Shown here one piece after another: positions 6,606-13,447 of a DNA stretch of 29,268 nt; position 1 is the first letter of the stretch; every line of letters begins with the position of its first letter. This stretch comes from a virus. Below the pieces are notes generated by a model, which made no database searches, was not told the DNA's origin, and saw nothing but the letters and a program-made list of their open reading frames with translations. A program made the translations under genes and the position numbers. The stretch spans positions 1-29,268 of the IMG/VR virus record IMGVR_UViG_3300025901_000008, one strand, 5' to 3'.

Positions 6606-6639
6606 AATATAGCCGAACCATTGACCCGGGTCAATGGTT
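6606..6639 (-). promoter_or_regulatory. Sigma-70 promoter of the leftward operon overlapped by a 24-bp palindromic operator
   Basis: On the minus strand a -35 TTGACC (6634-6629) and a -10 TATATT (6611-6606) are separated by exactly 17 bp. A perfect 24-bp palindrome, AACCATTGACCC followed by its complement (6616-6639), covers the -35 and most of the spacer. A protein bound there would block RNA polymerase. Transcription would begin about 6600, some 23 bases before the first gene. A further TTGACCC half-site occurs at 6643-6649. Confidence 0.8.
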
Positions 6640-6674
6640 TTGTTGACCCATCCCAATGTTTTTCGATCACGAAA

Positions 6675-6683
6675 TGTTACAAT
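6675..6683 (+). promoter_or_regulatory. Possible extended -10 promoter for the packaging operon
   Basis: TGTTACAAT gives an extended -10 (TGN plus TACAAT) on the plus strand, about 40 bases before the terminase small subunit start. No good -35 is found 16-18 bp upstream. TTGACT at 6684 is followed only by a poor -10. The gap 6578-6723 has no gene and separates the two divergent operons. Confidence 0.4.
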
Positions 6684-6723
6684 TTGACTGTTGTGTGGTA
6701 TCTGCTTACCGTTCGCGGCTGAG

Positions 6724-7245
6724 ATGTCGCGAACGCCCACAATCACGGTTTTAAAGCCCGCACAGGAGCTCTTTCTAATCCTGCTAGTGGAACAAGGCTT
6801 TAGCGCAACGCAAGCCTACGGGCAGGCCTATCCGACCTGTAAGCCGTCGGCCTTGCCGGCCTGCAGTTCGCGTTTGCTCAAGAACGCTAAAGTGTTAGCT
6901 CGCAAGGCTGAGTTAGAGGCACAGAAAGCCGTTGTGAGCCGCGCCGCGACACGTGTTACGGCCGAGCTCATAACCCGCGAATTGCTGGAAGTTGCGCGCC
7001 TCGCAAAGCAGGATAAGCAGCTTGGCGCGGCTTCGGCTGCGCTGATGGGCGTCGCCAAGATACACGGAATGCTTGTAGAGAAGCATCAAGTGGACGCCTT
7101 GATCAGGCGACCTACAACAGCCATCAGTGGCCCTGATCAGATGACTGAGCTGCAATGGCTGCAGGATTTTGGTACAGTAATAGACGTAGTAACGAATGGT
7201 AATGATGATGGTATAGTTGATGTATTCGGAGTAGATGCTAAGTAG
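6724..7245 (+). CDS. Terminase small subunit (173 aa)
   Basis: DNA-recognition subunit of the packaging motor. The N-terminal half has the Terminase_2-type helix-turn-helix pattern: QELFLILLVEQGFSATQAYGQAYP, then SSRLLKNAKVLARKAELEAQ. A helical segment (ITRELLEVARLAKQDKQLGAASAALMGVAKIHGM) follows, with a mixed tail. ATG 6724 is chosen; a TTG at 6691 in the same frame falls on the putative promoter. No clear ribosome site precedes it. The last 100 bp are much richer in AT than the other structural genes. It is followed by the large subunit after a 201-bp gap. Confidence 0.85.
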   Translation: MSRTPTITVLKPAQELFLILLVEQGFSATQAYGQAYPTCKPSALPACSSRLLKNAKVLARKAELEAQKAVVSRAATRVTAELITRELLEVARLAKQDKQLGAASAALMGVAKIHGMLVEKHQVDALIRRPTTAISGPDQMTELQWLQDFGTVIDVVTNGNDDGIVDVFGVDAK

Positions 7246-7263
7246 TCTAGAGTATAGCGTGAC

Positions 7264-7304
7264 AGTATAGACAAGCGGCTGACTTGGTCAATCGATTGAC
7301 CAAG
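7264..7304 (-). promoter_or_regulatory. 22-bp palindrome overlapping a second leftward promoter, antisense to the terminase small subunit
   Basis: CTTGGTCAATC and its complement form a perfect palindrome at 7283-7304. On the minus strand TTGACC (7291-7286) and TATACT (7269-7264) lie 16 bp apart, a good sigma-70 pattern. The heptamer ATTGACC is shared with the palindrome at 6616-6639, where the -35 also lies inside the palindrome. No minus-strand gene begins just downstream, so the RNA would run antisense through the terminase small subunit. The palindrome could also act as a hairpin after that gene. Confidence 0.55.
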
Positions 7305-7358
7305 AGACGGTGGGGCTTACCCGAAAAGTGGGTACACGTCGCGGTTGTAGGGGGGTAG

Positions 7359-7375
7359 GGGGGTGTCCCACCCCC
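7359..7375. other. G/C-run hairpin upstream of terminase large subunit
   Basis: GGGGGTG and CACCCCC pair around a TCC loop. A second G6 run lies at 7350-7355, spaced by TA. The 201-bp gap 7246-7446 has no gene. It holds the palindrome above, this hairpin, an A-rich stretch around 7407-7422, and the ribosome site of the next gene. No T-run follows, so this is not a standard terminator. It may mark a processing or packaging-related structure. Confidence 0.4.
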
Positions 7376-7446
7376 TCCACGGATTTCCTTCTCGGAGCCG
7401 AACCCGAAAAAAATCCAAAAAATTGCTTTCCTGAGGAGTGCAACCT

Positions 7447-8865
7447 ATGAGTGCATTGGCAGAGCGACAGGTCCAGATCGGTTTTCGCCCCCAGCCGGGA
7501 CCACAGGTGGCCTTCCTCCGAGCCCCCTTCGACATCGTCGTCTACGGCGGCGCCCGTGGCGGTGGCAAGAGCTATGCCACTCTGGGCGAGTTCTGGCTGC
7601 ACGCCGAAGCCCACGGTCAACACGCCAGAGGGCTGATGGTTCGTAAGACGCGAGAAGACCTTAAGGACACCATCGACACCGCGCTGATCATGTATGGCAA
7701 CGCTGCCACTTGGAACGAGCAGAAGAAGTTCTTCCGCTTCCATAACGGTGCCGTTCTACATATGGCTTACTTGGAAAGCGACAGCGATGCTCAGAATTAC
7801 CAGGGTTGGTCACTGACCCGAGTCTATGTCGAGGAGCTCACCCAGTACGCCGATAGTCGGCCGATCTTCAAGCTGATGGCGACGCTCAGATCCGCAAAAC
7901 AAGGCATCAAGTGCCAGTTCCGCGCCACCTGTAATCCCGGCGGTCCTGGTCACCAGTGGGTCAAGCAGTGGGTCATCAACCTTGGTCCTAATCGACCGTA
8001 CAAAGATCCAGACACTGGCCTCTCCCGCGTCTTCATCGCCGCCAAGGTCACCGACAACCCCGCCCTCCTTCACAATGACCCCAACTACGTCAACCGTCTC
8101 CGCGCTTCAGGATCGCCGGAGCTGGTCCGCGCCTGGCTGGAAGGCGACTGGGATGTCGTCGAAGGCGCCTTTTTCCCTGAGTTTTCAAAGGCCAAGCACG
8201 TCACCCCCAAGTTCACCATCCCCCGCGATTGGACCCGTTTCCGCTCAATGGACTGGGGTTCCGCGAGACCCTTCTCCATCGGCTGGTGGGCCGTGGTCCA
8301 GGACGACCACCCCCTCGACGGCCACATTCTTCCCAGAGACGCCATCGTCCGCTACCGCGAGTGGTACGGCAGCAAAGGCCCCAATGAAGGCCTGAAGATC
8401 CCCGCCGAGACCGTCGCTGCCGGCATCCGCCAACGCGAGCTCGGCGAACAGATCGCCTACGGGGTGCTGGACCCAGCCGCCTTCGCCGTCATCAGCGGCC
8501 CAAGCATCGCCGAAACCCTCGCCCGCAGAGGTGTCTACTTCCGCCGTGCCGACAACGCCCGCCTTAGCATTGCCAAGCGGTTCGGCGGCTGGGATCAGCT
8601 GCGTTTCCGTCTCAGAGGCAACGACGACGGCCAGCCGATGATCTTTTTCACCGAGGATTGCCATGCTATCCTCCGTACGCTGCCGATGATGCAGCATTCC
8701 GAGGTCAATCCCGAGGACCTCGACACCTCAGCCGAAGACCACGCCGTCGATGAGGTCAGATATGCTTGCATGTCGCGTCCGTTCAGGCAGACCCACTTCC
8801 ACGAGGCCAACCACGATAATCCGTTCTTGGTCGCCAATGCTTTCCGCCTCAAGGATCTGGATTGA
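7447..8865 (+). CDS. terL: Terminase large subunit (ATPase and nuclease, 472 aa)
   Basis: Motor that pumps DNA into the procapsid and cuts concatemers. The ATPase half has Walker A GGARGGGKS at 34-42 (K41), Walker B VYVEEL with acidic pair E129-E130, and coupling motif ATCNPGG at 160-166. The nuclease half has MDW with D269, YGVLDP with D342 and DHAVDEVRY with D435, the three acidic positions of the RNase H-like fold. Full family length. The start is ATG 7447 because GAGGAG (7433-7438) lies eight bases upstream; the GTG at 7438 overlaps that site. The stop overlaps the next gene by one base (TGATG). Confidence 0.97.
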   Translation: MSALAERQVQIGFRPQPGPQVAFLRAPFDIVVYGGARGGGKSYATLGEFWLHAEAHGQHARGLMVRKTREDLKDTIDTALIMYGNAATWNEQKKFFRFHNGAVLHMAYLESDSDAQNYQGWSLTRVYVEELTQYADSRPIFKLMATLRSAKQGIKCQFRATCNPGGPGHQWVKQWVINLGPNRPYKDPDTGLSRVFIAAKVTDNPALLHNDPNYVNRLRASGSPELVRAWLEGDWDVVEGAFFPEFSKAKHVTPKFTIPRDWTRFRSMDWGSARPFSIGWWAVVQDDHPLDGHILPRDAIVRYREWYGSKGPNEGLKIPAETVAAGIRQRELGEQIAYGVLDPAAFAVISGPSIAETLARRGVYFRRADNARLSIAKRFGGWDQLRFRLRGNDDGQPMIFFTEDCHAILRTLPMMQHSEVNPEDLDTSAEDHAVDEVRYACMSRPFRQTHFHEANHDNPFLVANAFRLKDLD

Positions 8866-9065
8866 TGAGCCCCTTCAGCTTCCCTGAGAAGCCCAACAAT
8901 TCCAACCTGGAGCTCTGGGAAGCCCGCCTCAAGGGCGCCCGCAAGGTCATCAACCCAGACCGTCCGCCCGACCGCAAAATCCGCCATTCGACCTGCGGCC
9001 TCAGATACACCGTCGACCCAAGAGGCATCTCGATCCCCTACGTCAGAGGCTATCCGAGTGGCTGA
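8865..9065 (+). CDS. Hypothetical protein (66 aa)
   Basis: Family not recognised. A small basic soluble protein with PDRPPDRKIRHSTCGLRYTVDPRG in its second half and one Cys. It starts at ATG 8865, sharing one base with the terminase stop, and its end overlaps the next start by eight bases, so it is embedded in a translationally coupled run terminase, this gene, zinc-finger protein, portal. Confidence 0.65.
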   Translation: MSPFSFPEKPNNSNLELWEARLKGARKVINPDRPPDRKIRHSTCGLRYTVDPRGISIPYVRGYPSG

Positions 9066-9282
9066 ACCGTGGAAGAACCGCTTCACCGCCCGGTCCCCCA
9101 GCGGCTATCGGCTGCACCGCCGCACCGCCTTTCACTGCCAGGTTTGTGACGCCAAATGCGTTGCCGGCAATACTCTGGCCCGATATTGCAGCAAACAGTG
9201 TTACAACAAGGCCCTCTGGCGGCGTCGGCGGCAAAAACAAGCCCTCCTGCGTCAGCAAGCCAAGGAGCTGTTTGGTGGCTAG
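9058..9282 (+). CDS. Small zinc-finger protein (74 aa)
   Basis: Four cysteines in the order C-x2-C ... Y-C-x3-C (FHCQVCDAKC then ARYCSKQC) form a likely treble-clef or MYM/FCS-like zinc site at about 27-49. The C-terminal third is very basic (ALWRRRRQKQALLRQQAKEL), suiting nucleic acid binding. It starts with GTG 9058 inside the previous gene, and its stop lies eight bases into the portal gene. Function unknown. A role in packaging or binding DNA ends is suggested only by its position between terminase and portal. Confidence 0.7.
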   Translation: MAEPWKNRFTARSPSGYRLHRRTAFHCQVCDAKCVAGNTLARYCSKQCYNKALWRRRRQKQALLRQQAKELFGG

Positions 9283-11671
9283 AACCTTCGACGAGCACCC
9301 CAAGGTCTTCCAGCCGCTCAGTGCTGAGATCGGCAAACCGGATCGCGTCGATCTTCCCCAAGACGACAGCCAGCAGGACGACCCGATTGCCGAAGTCGAC
9401 CGGGAATTTTGGGAGAAAGCCTTAGCCGACGCCGAGCGTGCCGAAAAGGATTGGCGCGCCAGAGGCCGTGAGATCATCCGCATCTATAGAAACGATGGAT
9501 ATTATACCCAAGCCGGCAAGAAGGCGCTGAATAAAGACATTGTTTTCAATGTCTTATTCTCAAATACCGAAGTCATGCTGCCGAACATCTACGCCACCCC
9601 GCCGAAGCCGGTGGTCAAGAGCCGTTTCGTCAGGAAGTCCGAGCCGGTAGAGCCGCCGCCGCCGCCGCCACCATTCCCTGGGCTGCCGCCCATGGGAGGT
9701 CCGACCCCCATGGAAGGTCCGCCCACAGGAGCCCCGCCGCCGGAAGCACCACCCCTTGGAGCCCCGCCCGGCGGCGGTGGTCCTCCTCCTGAGATGCTGG
9801 CACAGGGACCGCCGCCACCAATGCCGCCGCCTGGCCCCAATACCGGCGGCGCCATGGAAAGTCCTGATGTCAACATCAGGGTGACCACCGAAGACACCAC
9901 CCCGCCGCCACCGCCAGAACCCGCTGCCCCGCCGCCACCGGAAAAGCCGGGACCGCCACTGCCGCAACCGCTGGTCGCCGGGCCGATGCAGCCGAAGCCA
10001 CCGCCACCGGGGATGCCGACCCAGGAGGACGCCGAAACCGCCGCCGCGGTGATGGAAAAAGCCTTGTCGATCGTGCTGGACGACAACGACAGCCACGAAG
10101 CCGTCAAGGCTGCCGTGAAAGACCTGCTGCTGCCTGGACGTGGCGTCGTCCGCGTCCGCTGGAAGCCGCAGCTGCAGCCGGCGCCGGAGCCGCCAGCCCC
10201 CAACCCGATGGCAGTGATGGGCGCCCCCGAACTGCCTCCCCAAGAACCCGAGATGGTCAAGGCGTGGGAAACCGTCAACGACGAGTATGTTTACTGGGAG
10301 GACATCCTCTTCGACCCCGTGCGCCAATTCAGCGACACCCAATGGGTCGCCTTCAGACACCTGTTTACCGAGAAGCAGCTGCTGGCCGAGTTCGAAGACA
10401 GCGAGAAACTGCAACGGCTCAAGGCCAAGGGCCGCATGGAGGACGTGCTCAAGTGGACCGAGGAGGCCGCCGCCAAGAACACGGTTGGTGGTGGTGGGGC
10501 GATGAAGACCTCCGACAAGCTTGGTGATGTTATTAAGAAAGCGATGGTCTGGGAGATCTGGAACCGTGACAAGCGAGAAGTCATCTGGTTCATCCGAGAA
10601 GTCAGTGGGATCGTTCTCCGGGTGGACCCTGACGCGCTTGGGCTTTCCAACTTCTTCCCCATCCCGAAGCCATTACTTGCTGTCACCACCACCGACAGCC
10701 TCTTGCCCCGCCCGTATTATGACTTGTATCGACACCTCGCGACCGACCTCGACGAAACCTCCAAACGGATCTCCGACCTAACCAAGAAGATCAAGGTCAG
10801 GGGCGGCTATAACGCCGCCAACCGCGACATCGCCCAATTGCTGCTGGCCGACGACGGCAAGATGCTGCCGATCGACGGCGTCGACCTCATCAACGGAGGT
10901 TTGCAAAATCACATCTGGATCGTCCCCATCCTCGAATGGGCCAACGCCTTGAGGGAGCTCTATGTCGACCGCGAGCAGGTCAAGGGGGCGATCTACGAGG
11001 TGATGGGCATTTCCGACATCATGCGCGGCAATTCCAACCCTTACGAGACCGCCACCGCGCAGCGCATCAAAGGCACCATGGGCACCAACCGCCTCGACGG
11101 CCAGAAGATGGTGTGCGCCAACTTCGCCCTCGATCTTCTCCGCATGAAAGCTGAGATCATCGCCAAGAATTTCGACGCCGCCACCTTGACCCGAATGACC
11201 AGCGAGGAGGTGACGCCTGCCGTCGAAGCCATTCTCCGCGACGACTTCCAGCGTGTTTGCTCGATCGACATCGAGACCGACTCCACCGTGCAGATCGACG
11301 AGCAGATGGAGCAAGAGAGCAACGCCAAGATGCTGATGGCGATGCAGGGCATCCTGCAGGGCGCCCAGGGCCTGCTGATGACCGGCGTTCTCCCCCCGCC
11401 GATGATCATGCAGTTCACCTTGGAGCTCATCAAGATGATGCTCCATCCGCTGCGCAACTCCCGCGGTGTCGTCGATTTGATCGACGGCTTCCAAGATCAA
11501 TTGGCGGCGCTGGCGATGGCGCCGCCACCGCCGATGATGCCTCCGCCAGGCGGTGCCGCACCCGCTGGCGCTGGGCCACCGGGGGCTGGCCCGCCTGGCG
11601 CGGCGCCGCCCTCGGGCGGTCCACCGCAGATGAATGGCGGCGGGCCGATGCCGATGGGGCCGCTGTCGTGA
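9275..11671 (+). CDS. Portal protein with polyproline insertion (798 aa)
   Basis: Forms the ring at the packaging vertex. The start is GTG 9275, seven bases after AAGGAG (9262-9267). The portal core can be followed from EVDREFWEKALADAERAEKDWR, through NKDIVFNVLFSNTEVMLPNIYATPPKP, and after an insert from the segment holding YWEDILFDPVRQFSDTQWVAF to the long helical region with IYEVMGISDIMRGNSNPYETATAQRIKG, typical of podoviral portals. Odd features: residues about 123-249 are an almost pure Pro/Gly insert (runs of seven and five prolines), and the last 50 residues are a second Pro/Gly/Ala/Met tail. The N-terminal part and the core are joined across the insert without a frame break. Confidence 0.9.
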   Translation: MARTFDEHPKVFQPLSAEIGKPDRVDLPQDDSQQDDPIAEVDREFWEKALADAERAEKDWRARGREIIRIYRNDGYYTQAGKKALNKDIVFNVLFSNTEVMLPNIYATPPKPVVKSRFVRKSEPVEPPPPPPPFPGLPPMGGPTPMEGPPTGAPPPEAPPLGAPPGGGGPPPEMLAQGPPPPMPPPGPNTGGAMESPDVNIRVTTEDTTPPPPPEPAAPPPPEKPGPPLPQPLVAGPMQPKPPPPGMPTQEDAETAAAVMEKALSIVLDDNDSHEAVKAAVKDLLLPGRGVVRVRWKPQLQPAPEPPAPNPMAVMGAPELPPQEPEMVKAWETVNDEYVYWEDILFDPVRQFSDTQWVAFRHLFTEKQLLAEFEDSEKLQRLKAKGRMEDVLKWTEEAAAKNTVGGGGAMKTSDKLGDVIKKAMVWEIWNRDKREVIWFIREVSGIVLRVDPDALGLSNFFPIPKPLLAVTTTDSLLPRPYYDLYRHLATDLDETSKRISDLTKKIKVRGGYNAANRDIAQLLLADDGKMLPIDGVDLINGGLQNHIWIVPILEWANALRELYVDREQVKGAIYEVMGISDIMRGNSNPYETATAQRIKGTMGTNRLDGQKMVCANFALDLLRMKAEIIAKNFDAATLTRMTSEEVTPAVEAILRDDFQRVCSIDIETDSTVQIDEQMEQESNAKMLMAMQGILQGAQGLLMTGVLPPPMIMQFTLELIKMMLHPLRNSRGVVDLIDGFQDQLAALAMAPPPPMMPPPGGAAPAGAGPPGAGPPGAAPPSGGPPQMNGGGPMPMGPLS

Positions 11672-11856
11672 TCGTCGTCGCGATCCTGTGGCTGCTGGCG
11701 GCGACCGTGCTGGCCGTCATCCTTGGTGGCGTGATCGGCGCCCACAAGCGCATCGACCGCATCGAGAAAGCCCTTCACCGGCAGCGCGTTGTCACCCGCC
11801 ATAGCCACGGCATACCGGATCAGTACGTTCATAGGTCTATGAACAACCACTCTTGA
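11668..11856 (+). CDS. Small membrane-anchored protein (62 aa)
   Basis: It starts with GTG 11668, overlapping the portal stop by four bases (GTGA). Residues 1-25 are a single hydrophobic helix (IVVAILWLLAATVLAVILGG). A basic, His/Arg-rich tail follows (HKRIDRIEKALHRQRVVTRHSH). This is the topology of an inner-membrane anchor with a cytoplasmic or periplasmic tail. It could belong to the lysis cassette that starts here (pinholin or spanin-like), but no specific family is recognised. Confidence 0.65.
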   Translation: MIVVAILWLLAATVLAVILGGVIGAHKRIDRIEKALHRQRVVTRHSHGIPDQYVHRSMNNHS

Positions 11857-11905
11857 AGAACGTTTGATCAAAGTGGCGGGGGCCACATCGAGAGGAGAAC
11901 AATCG

Positions 11906-12082
11906 ATGGCACAGCAACCAAAACCCGGCCAGGGCAACCCCGGTCAAAGTAACCCCGGCCAGACGAACCCCGGCCAGGGAACCCCAGGACAGGGGAGCCC
12001 AGGACAGGGGAGCCCTGGCCAGGGGAGCCCTGGTCAGGGTCGCCCCGGGCAAGGTGGTGGTTCCGAGCGCGATAGCGACTAA
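11906..12082 (+). CDS. Pentapeptide (GQxxP) repeat protein (58 aa)
   Basis: After MAQQPKP come eight tandem units of the form G-Q-x-x-P (x mostly G/S/T and N/S/T/R), then GQGGGSERDSD. It is a disordered, collagen- or gluten-like chain. ATG 11906 is chosen because AGAGGAGA lies at 11891-11898. The repeat is visible in DNA as 15-bp units. Function unknown. Two other genes in the structural region (portal, 26016) also carry Pro/Gly-rich segments. Confidence 0.65.
   Translation: MAQQPKPGQGNPGQSNPGQTNPGQGTPGQGSPGQGSPGQGSPGQGRPGQGGGSERDSD
11927..12046 (+). repeat. Tandem 15-bp repeat, eight units
   Basis: Eight 15-bp units encode GQxxP. The middle units are nearly identical in DNA (GGACAGGGGAGCCCA twice, then GGCCAGGGGAGCCCT), showing recent unit duplication. 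The outer ones have diverged. Length changes by whole units would keep the frame. Confidence 0.85.
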
Positions 12083-12094
12083 GCCATCTCACTC

Positions 12095-12122
12095 TCGGGG
12101 CGGCTCACTAAAGTCGCCCCGA
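12095..12122 (+). other. Stem-loop between small genes
   Basis: TCGGGGCG (12095-12102) pairs with CGCCCCGA (12115-12122) around a 12-nt loop. No T-run follows. It lies 12 bp after the repeat-protein stop, in a 114-bp gap without a gene. It is possibly an mRNA stability element or weak terminator. Confidence 0.5.
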
Positions 12123-12196
12123 AGTCTGTGATGAGCGCCACGCTCGACGGTTTCATCCTAATGAAGCACTTCGATATTCGTGCTGGAGAACAAGAC

Positions 12197-12370
12197 ATGC
12201 CGAACACCAAATCCACAGGCAAATCCACCGCCGGCCAGAAGATCCACGGCGCTCACTCGATCGAGACCGCCAAAGGCCGCGCCAACATCGCCGGCAAGAT
12301 GGCCACCGACGGTGCCAAGCTGGCCAAGGGCGGCAAGGGCGGTTCACGGGCCGCCAAGTCGTCCAAATAA
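12197..12370 (+). CDS. Small basic protein (57 aa)
   Basis: ATG 12197 is chosen from GGAGA about eight bases upstream; a longer in-frame reading from 12128 lacks such support. Very rich in Lys, Gly, Ala, Ser and Thr ([31 protein letters not shown]) and without hydrophobic core. Probably disordered and able to bind nucleic acid. Family not recognised. The next gene begins one base after its stop. Confidence 0.6.
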   Translation: MPNTKSTGKSTAGQKIHGAHSIETAKGRANIAGKMATDGAKLAKGGKGGSRAAKSSK

Positions 12371-12371
12371 G

Positions 12372-12545
12372 ATGCCTTCGGTCAGCGAGAAGCAGCGGCG
12401 GGCGATGCAGGCCGCCGCGCACGGCAAGAGCACCTTGGGTATCCCAAAGTCCGTGGGTAAAGAGTTCGCCGCCGCCGACAAGGCCAAGGGCGCCAAGAAC
12501 CTGCCGATGAAGAAGGCGTCCTCCAAGGGAAAGAGCCGGCGATGA
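12372..12545 (+). CDS. Small basic phage protein, SEKQRRAM type (57 aa)
   Basis: It begins [20 protein letters not shown] and continues [18 protein letters not shown]. This is the pattern of tiny basic proteins found in many tailed phages near head genes, function unknown. It ends [11 protein letters not shown]. Start ATG 12372 directly follows the previous stop. Its own stop overlaps the next start in ATGA. Confidence 0.7.
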   Translation: MPSVSEKQRRAMQAAAHGKSTLGIPKSVGKEFAAADKAKGAKNLPMKKASSKGKSRR

Positions 12546-12622
12546 GAGCCGACAACATGATCTGGCTGCTGGTCGCCGCGGTGGCGGTCATCGGCTTGGT
12601 CATCTGGTGGATCGTGTATTGA
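12542..12622 (+). CDS. 26-residue single-helix membrane peptide
   Basis: ATG 12542 overlaps the previous TGA (ATGA), and the stop at 12620 is followed one base later by the endolysin ATG. The peptide is MRADNM followed by about 20 hydrophobic residues ([20 protein letters not shown]). Its exact fit between two coupled genes and its clean transmembrane character support it as a real gene. Its place directly before the endolysin suggests a lysis helper, though it is shorter than known holins. Confidence 0.55.
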   Translation: MRADNMIWLLVAAVAVIGLVIWWIVY

Positions 12623-12623
12623 G

Positions 12624-13217
12624 ATGCGCTTCGACAGGAACACCTACTTCAATCAAGTTCGCGATATGTTCGGTGGCGCTCTGACCCAACAGCAGGTCGA
12701 CGGCCAGTCGGTGATCCTCGCGGTGTGGGAATACCAAGCCGGCGGCACGCCGATGGATGACATCCGTTGGCTCGCCTACATGCTGGCCACTGTATATAAA
12801 GAGTGCGCCATGCGGATGTGGCCGACCACCGAGTACGGCTCCCAGGATTATCTACAAGATCGTGAATACTATCCGTACATCGGCCGCGGCTTCGTCCAGC
12901 TGACCTGGGAAGAGAACTACGACCGCGCCAGTGCGGCACTCAGCCTGATCGACGACCGCGACCTGGTCAAACATCCCGAAGTGGCGCTCGATAGCCTGAT
13001 TTCAGCCCGCATCATGTTTCGCGGCATGGCCGAGGGCTGGTTCACCGGCGCGCAATTGGGCGAGTTCTTCAATGACGACACCGACGACCCCTACAATGCC
13101 CGTACCATCATCAACGGCCACGACTGCGCCAAGGAGATCGAGGGCTATTACGACCAGTTCCTCGACGCTTTGCAGGAAGCCCTGATCGACGAAACCCCCG
13201 TCGAACCGGTCGTATGA
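12624..13217 (+). CDS. Endolysin, GH19 chitinase-like muramidase (197 aa)
   Basis: Predicted to cut peptidoglycan glycan strands. It has the GH19 features in order: LAYMLATVYKECA with the likely catalytic acid E60, a nearby second acidic residue (E70 in PTTEYG), GRGFVQLTWEENY at 87-99, PEVALDSLISARIMFRGM, and NARTIINGHDCAKEIEGYYDQF. No signal peptide or membrane segment is seen, so export would need a holin, or the enzyme is carried in the virion. Its place inside the head gene block is unusual. The stop overlaps the next start in ATGA. Confidence 0.85.
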   Translation: MRFDRNTYFNQVRDMFGGALTQQQVDGQSVILAVWEYQAGGTPMDDIRWLAYMLATVYKECAMRMWPTTEYGSQDYLQDREYYPYIGRGFVQLTWEENYDRASAALSLIDDRDLVKHPEVALDSLISARIMFRGMAEGWFTGAQLGEFFNDDTDDPYNARTIINGHDCAKEIEGYYDQFLDALQEALIDETPVEPVV

Positions 13218-13447
13218 TACAGCGTAACCCTTACGACCCCGAGCCTGAGCTGCTGGCGCTGTTCGACCGGCACAATGTGGTGACCGTCTACGAGGCTCTC
13301 AGCGTCTACCGAGGCACGCCGCGCCAGTGCTATCGCTGCCTGCTGGGTCTGGCCCGGCGCGGTGTCATTAGAAGTCGTCACCCTTGGCCATCACCGTGGC
13401 GACCGCAATGGTCGGATCGTATCCGCCGCCAATGGGAGATTGTCTGA
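13214..13447 (+). CDS. Small putative winged-helix protein (77 aa)
   Basis: ATG 13214 overlaps the endolysin stop (ATGA). Residues 10-55 (PELLALFDRHNVVTVYEAL, then TPRQCYRCLLGLARRGVIRSR) have the helix, helix-turn-helix, start-of-wing pattern of small winged-helix proteins, ending in a Trp/Arg-rich tail (PWPSPWRPQWSDRIRRQW). It could bind DNA. The assignment is by pattern only. Confidence 0.6.
   Translation: MIQRNPYDPEPELLALFDRHNVVTVYEALSVYRGTPRQCYRCLLGLARRGVIRSRHPWPSPWRPQWSDRIRRQWEIV

Noticed and set aside
6616-6639. Noc-type binding site (ATTTCCCGGGAAAT)
   Set aside because: The centre CCCGGG is shared but the flanks (TTGA/TCAA) differ at several positions; overlap with a promoter points to an operator.
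7350-7375. G-quadruplex from the two G6 runs
   Set aside because: Only two G-runs are close together; a simple hairpin with the following C-run explains it better.
9560-10414. Minus-strand frames of up to 284 aa opposite the portal
   Set aside because: They mirror the Pro/Gly-rich insert (Gly/Arg/Trp runs) and have no ribosome site or domain.
11257-11856. A 199-aa protein overlapping the portal end
   Set aside because: Only the part from GTG 11668 is plausible; upstream it is an Arg/Asp-rich shadow of the portal frame.
11927-12046. CRISPR-like array
   Set aside because: The 15-bp units have no spacers and keep a reading frame; they encode a peptide repeat.
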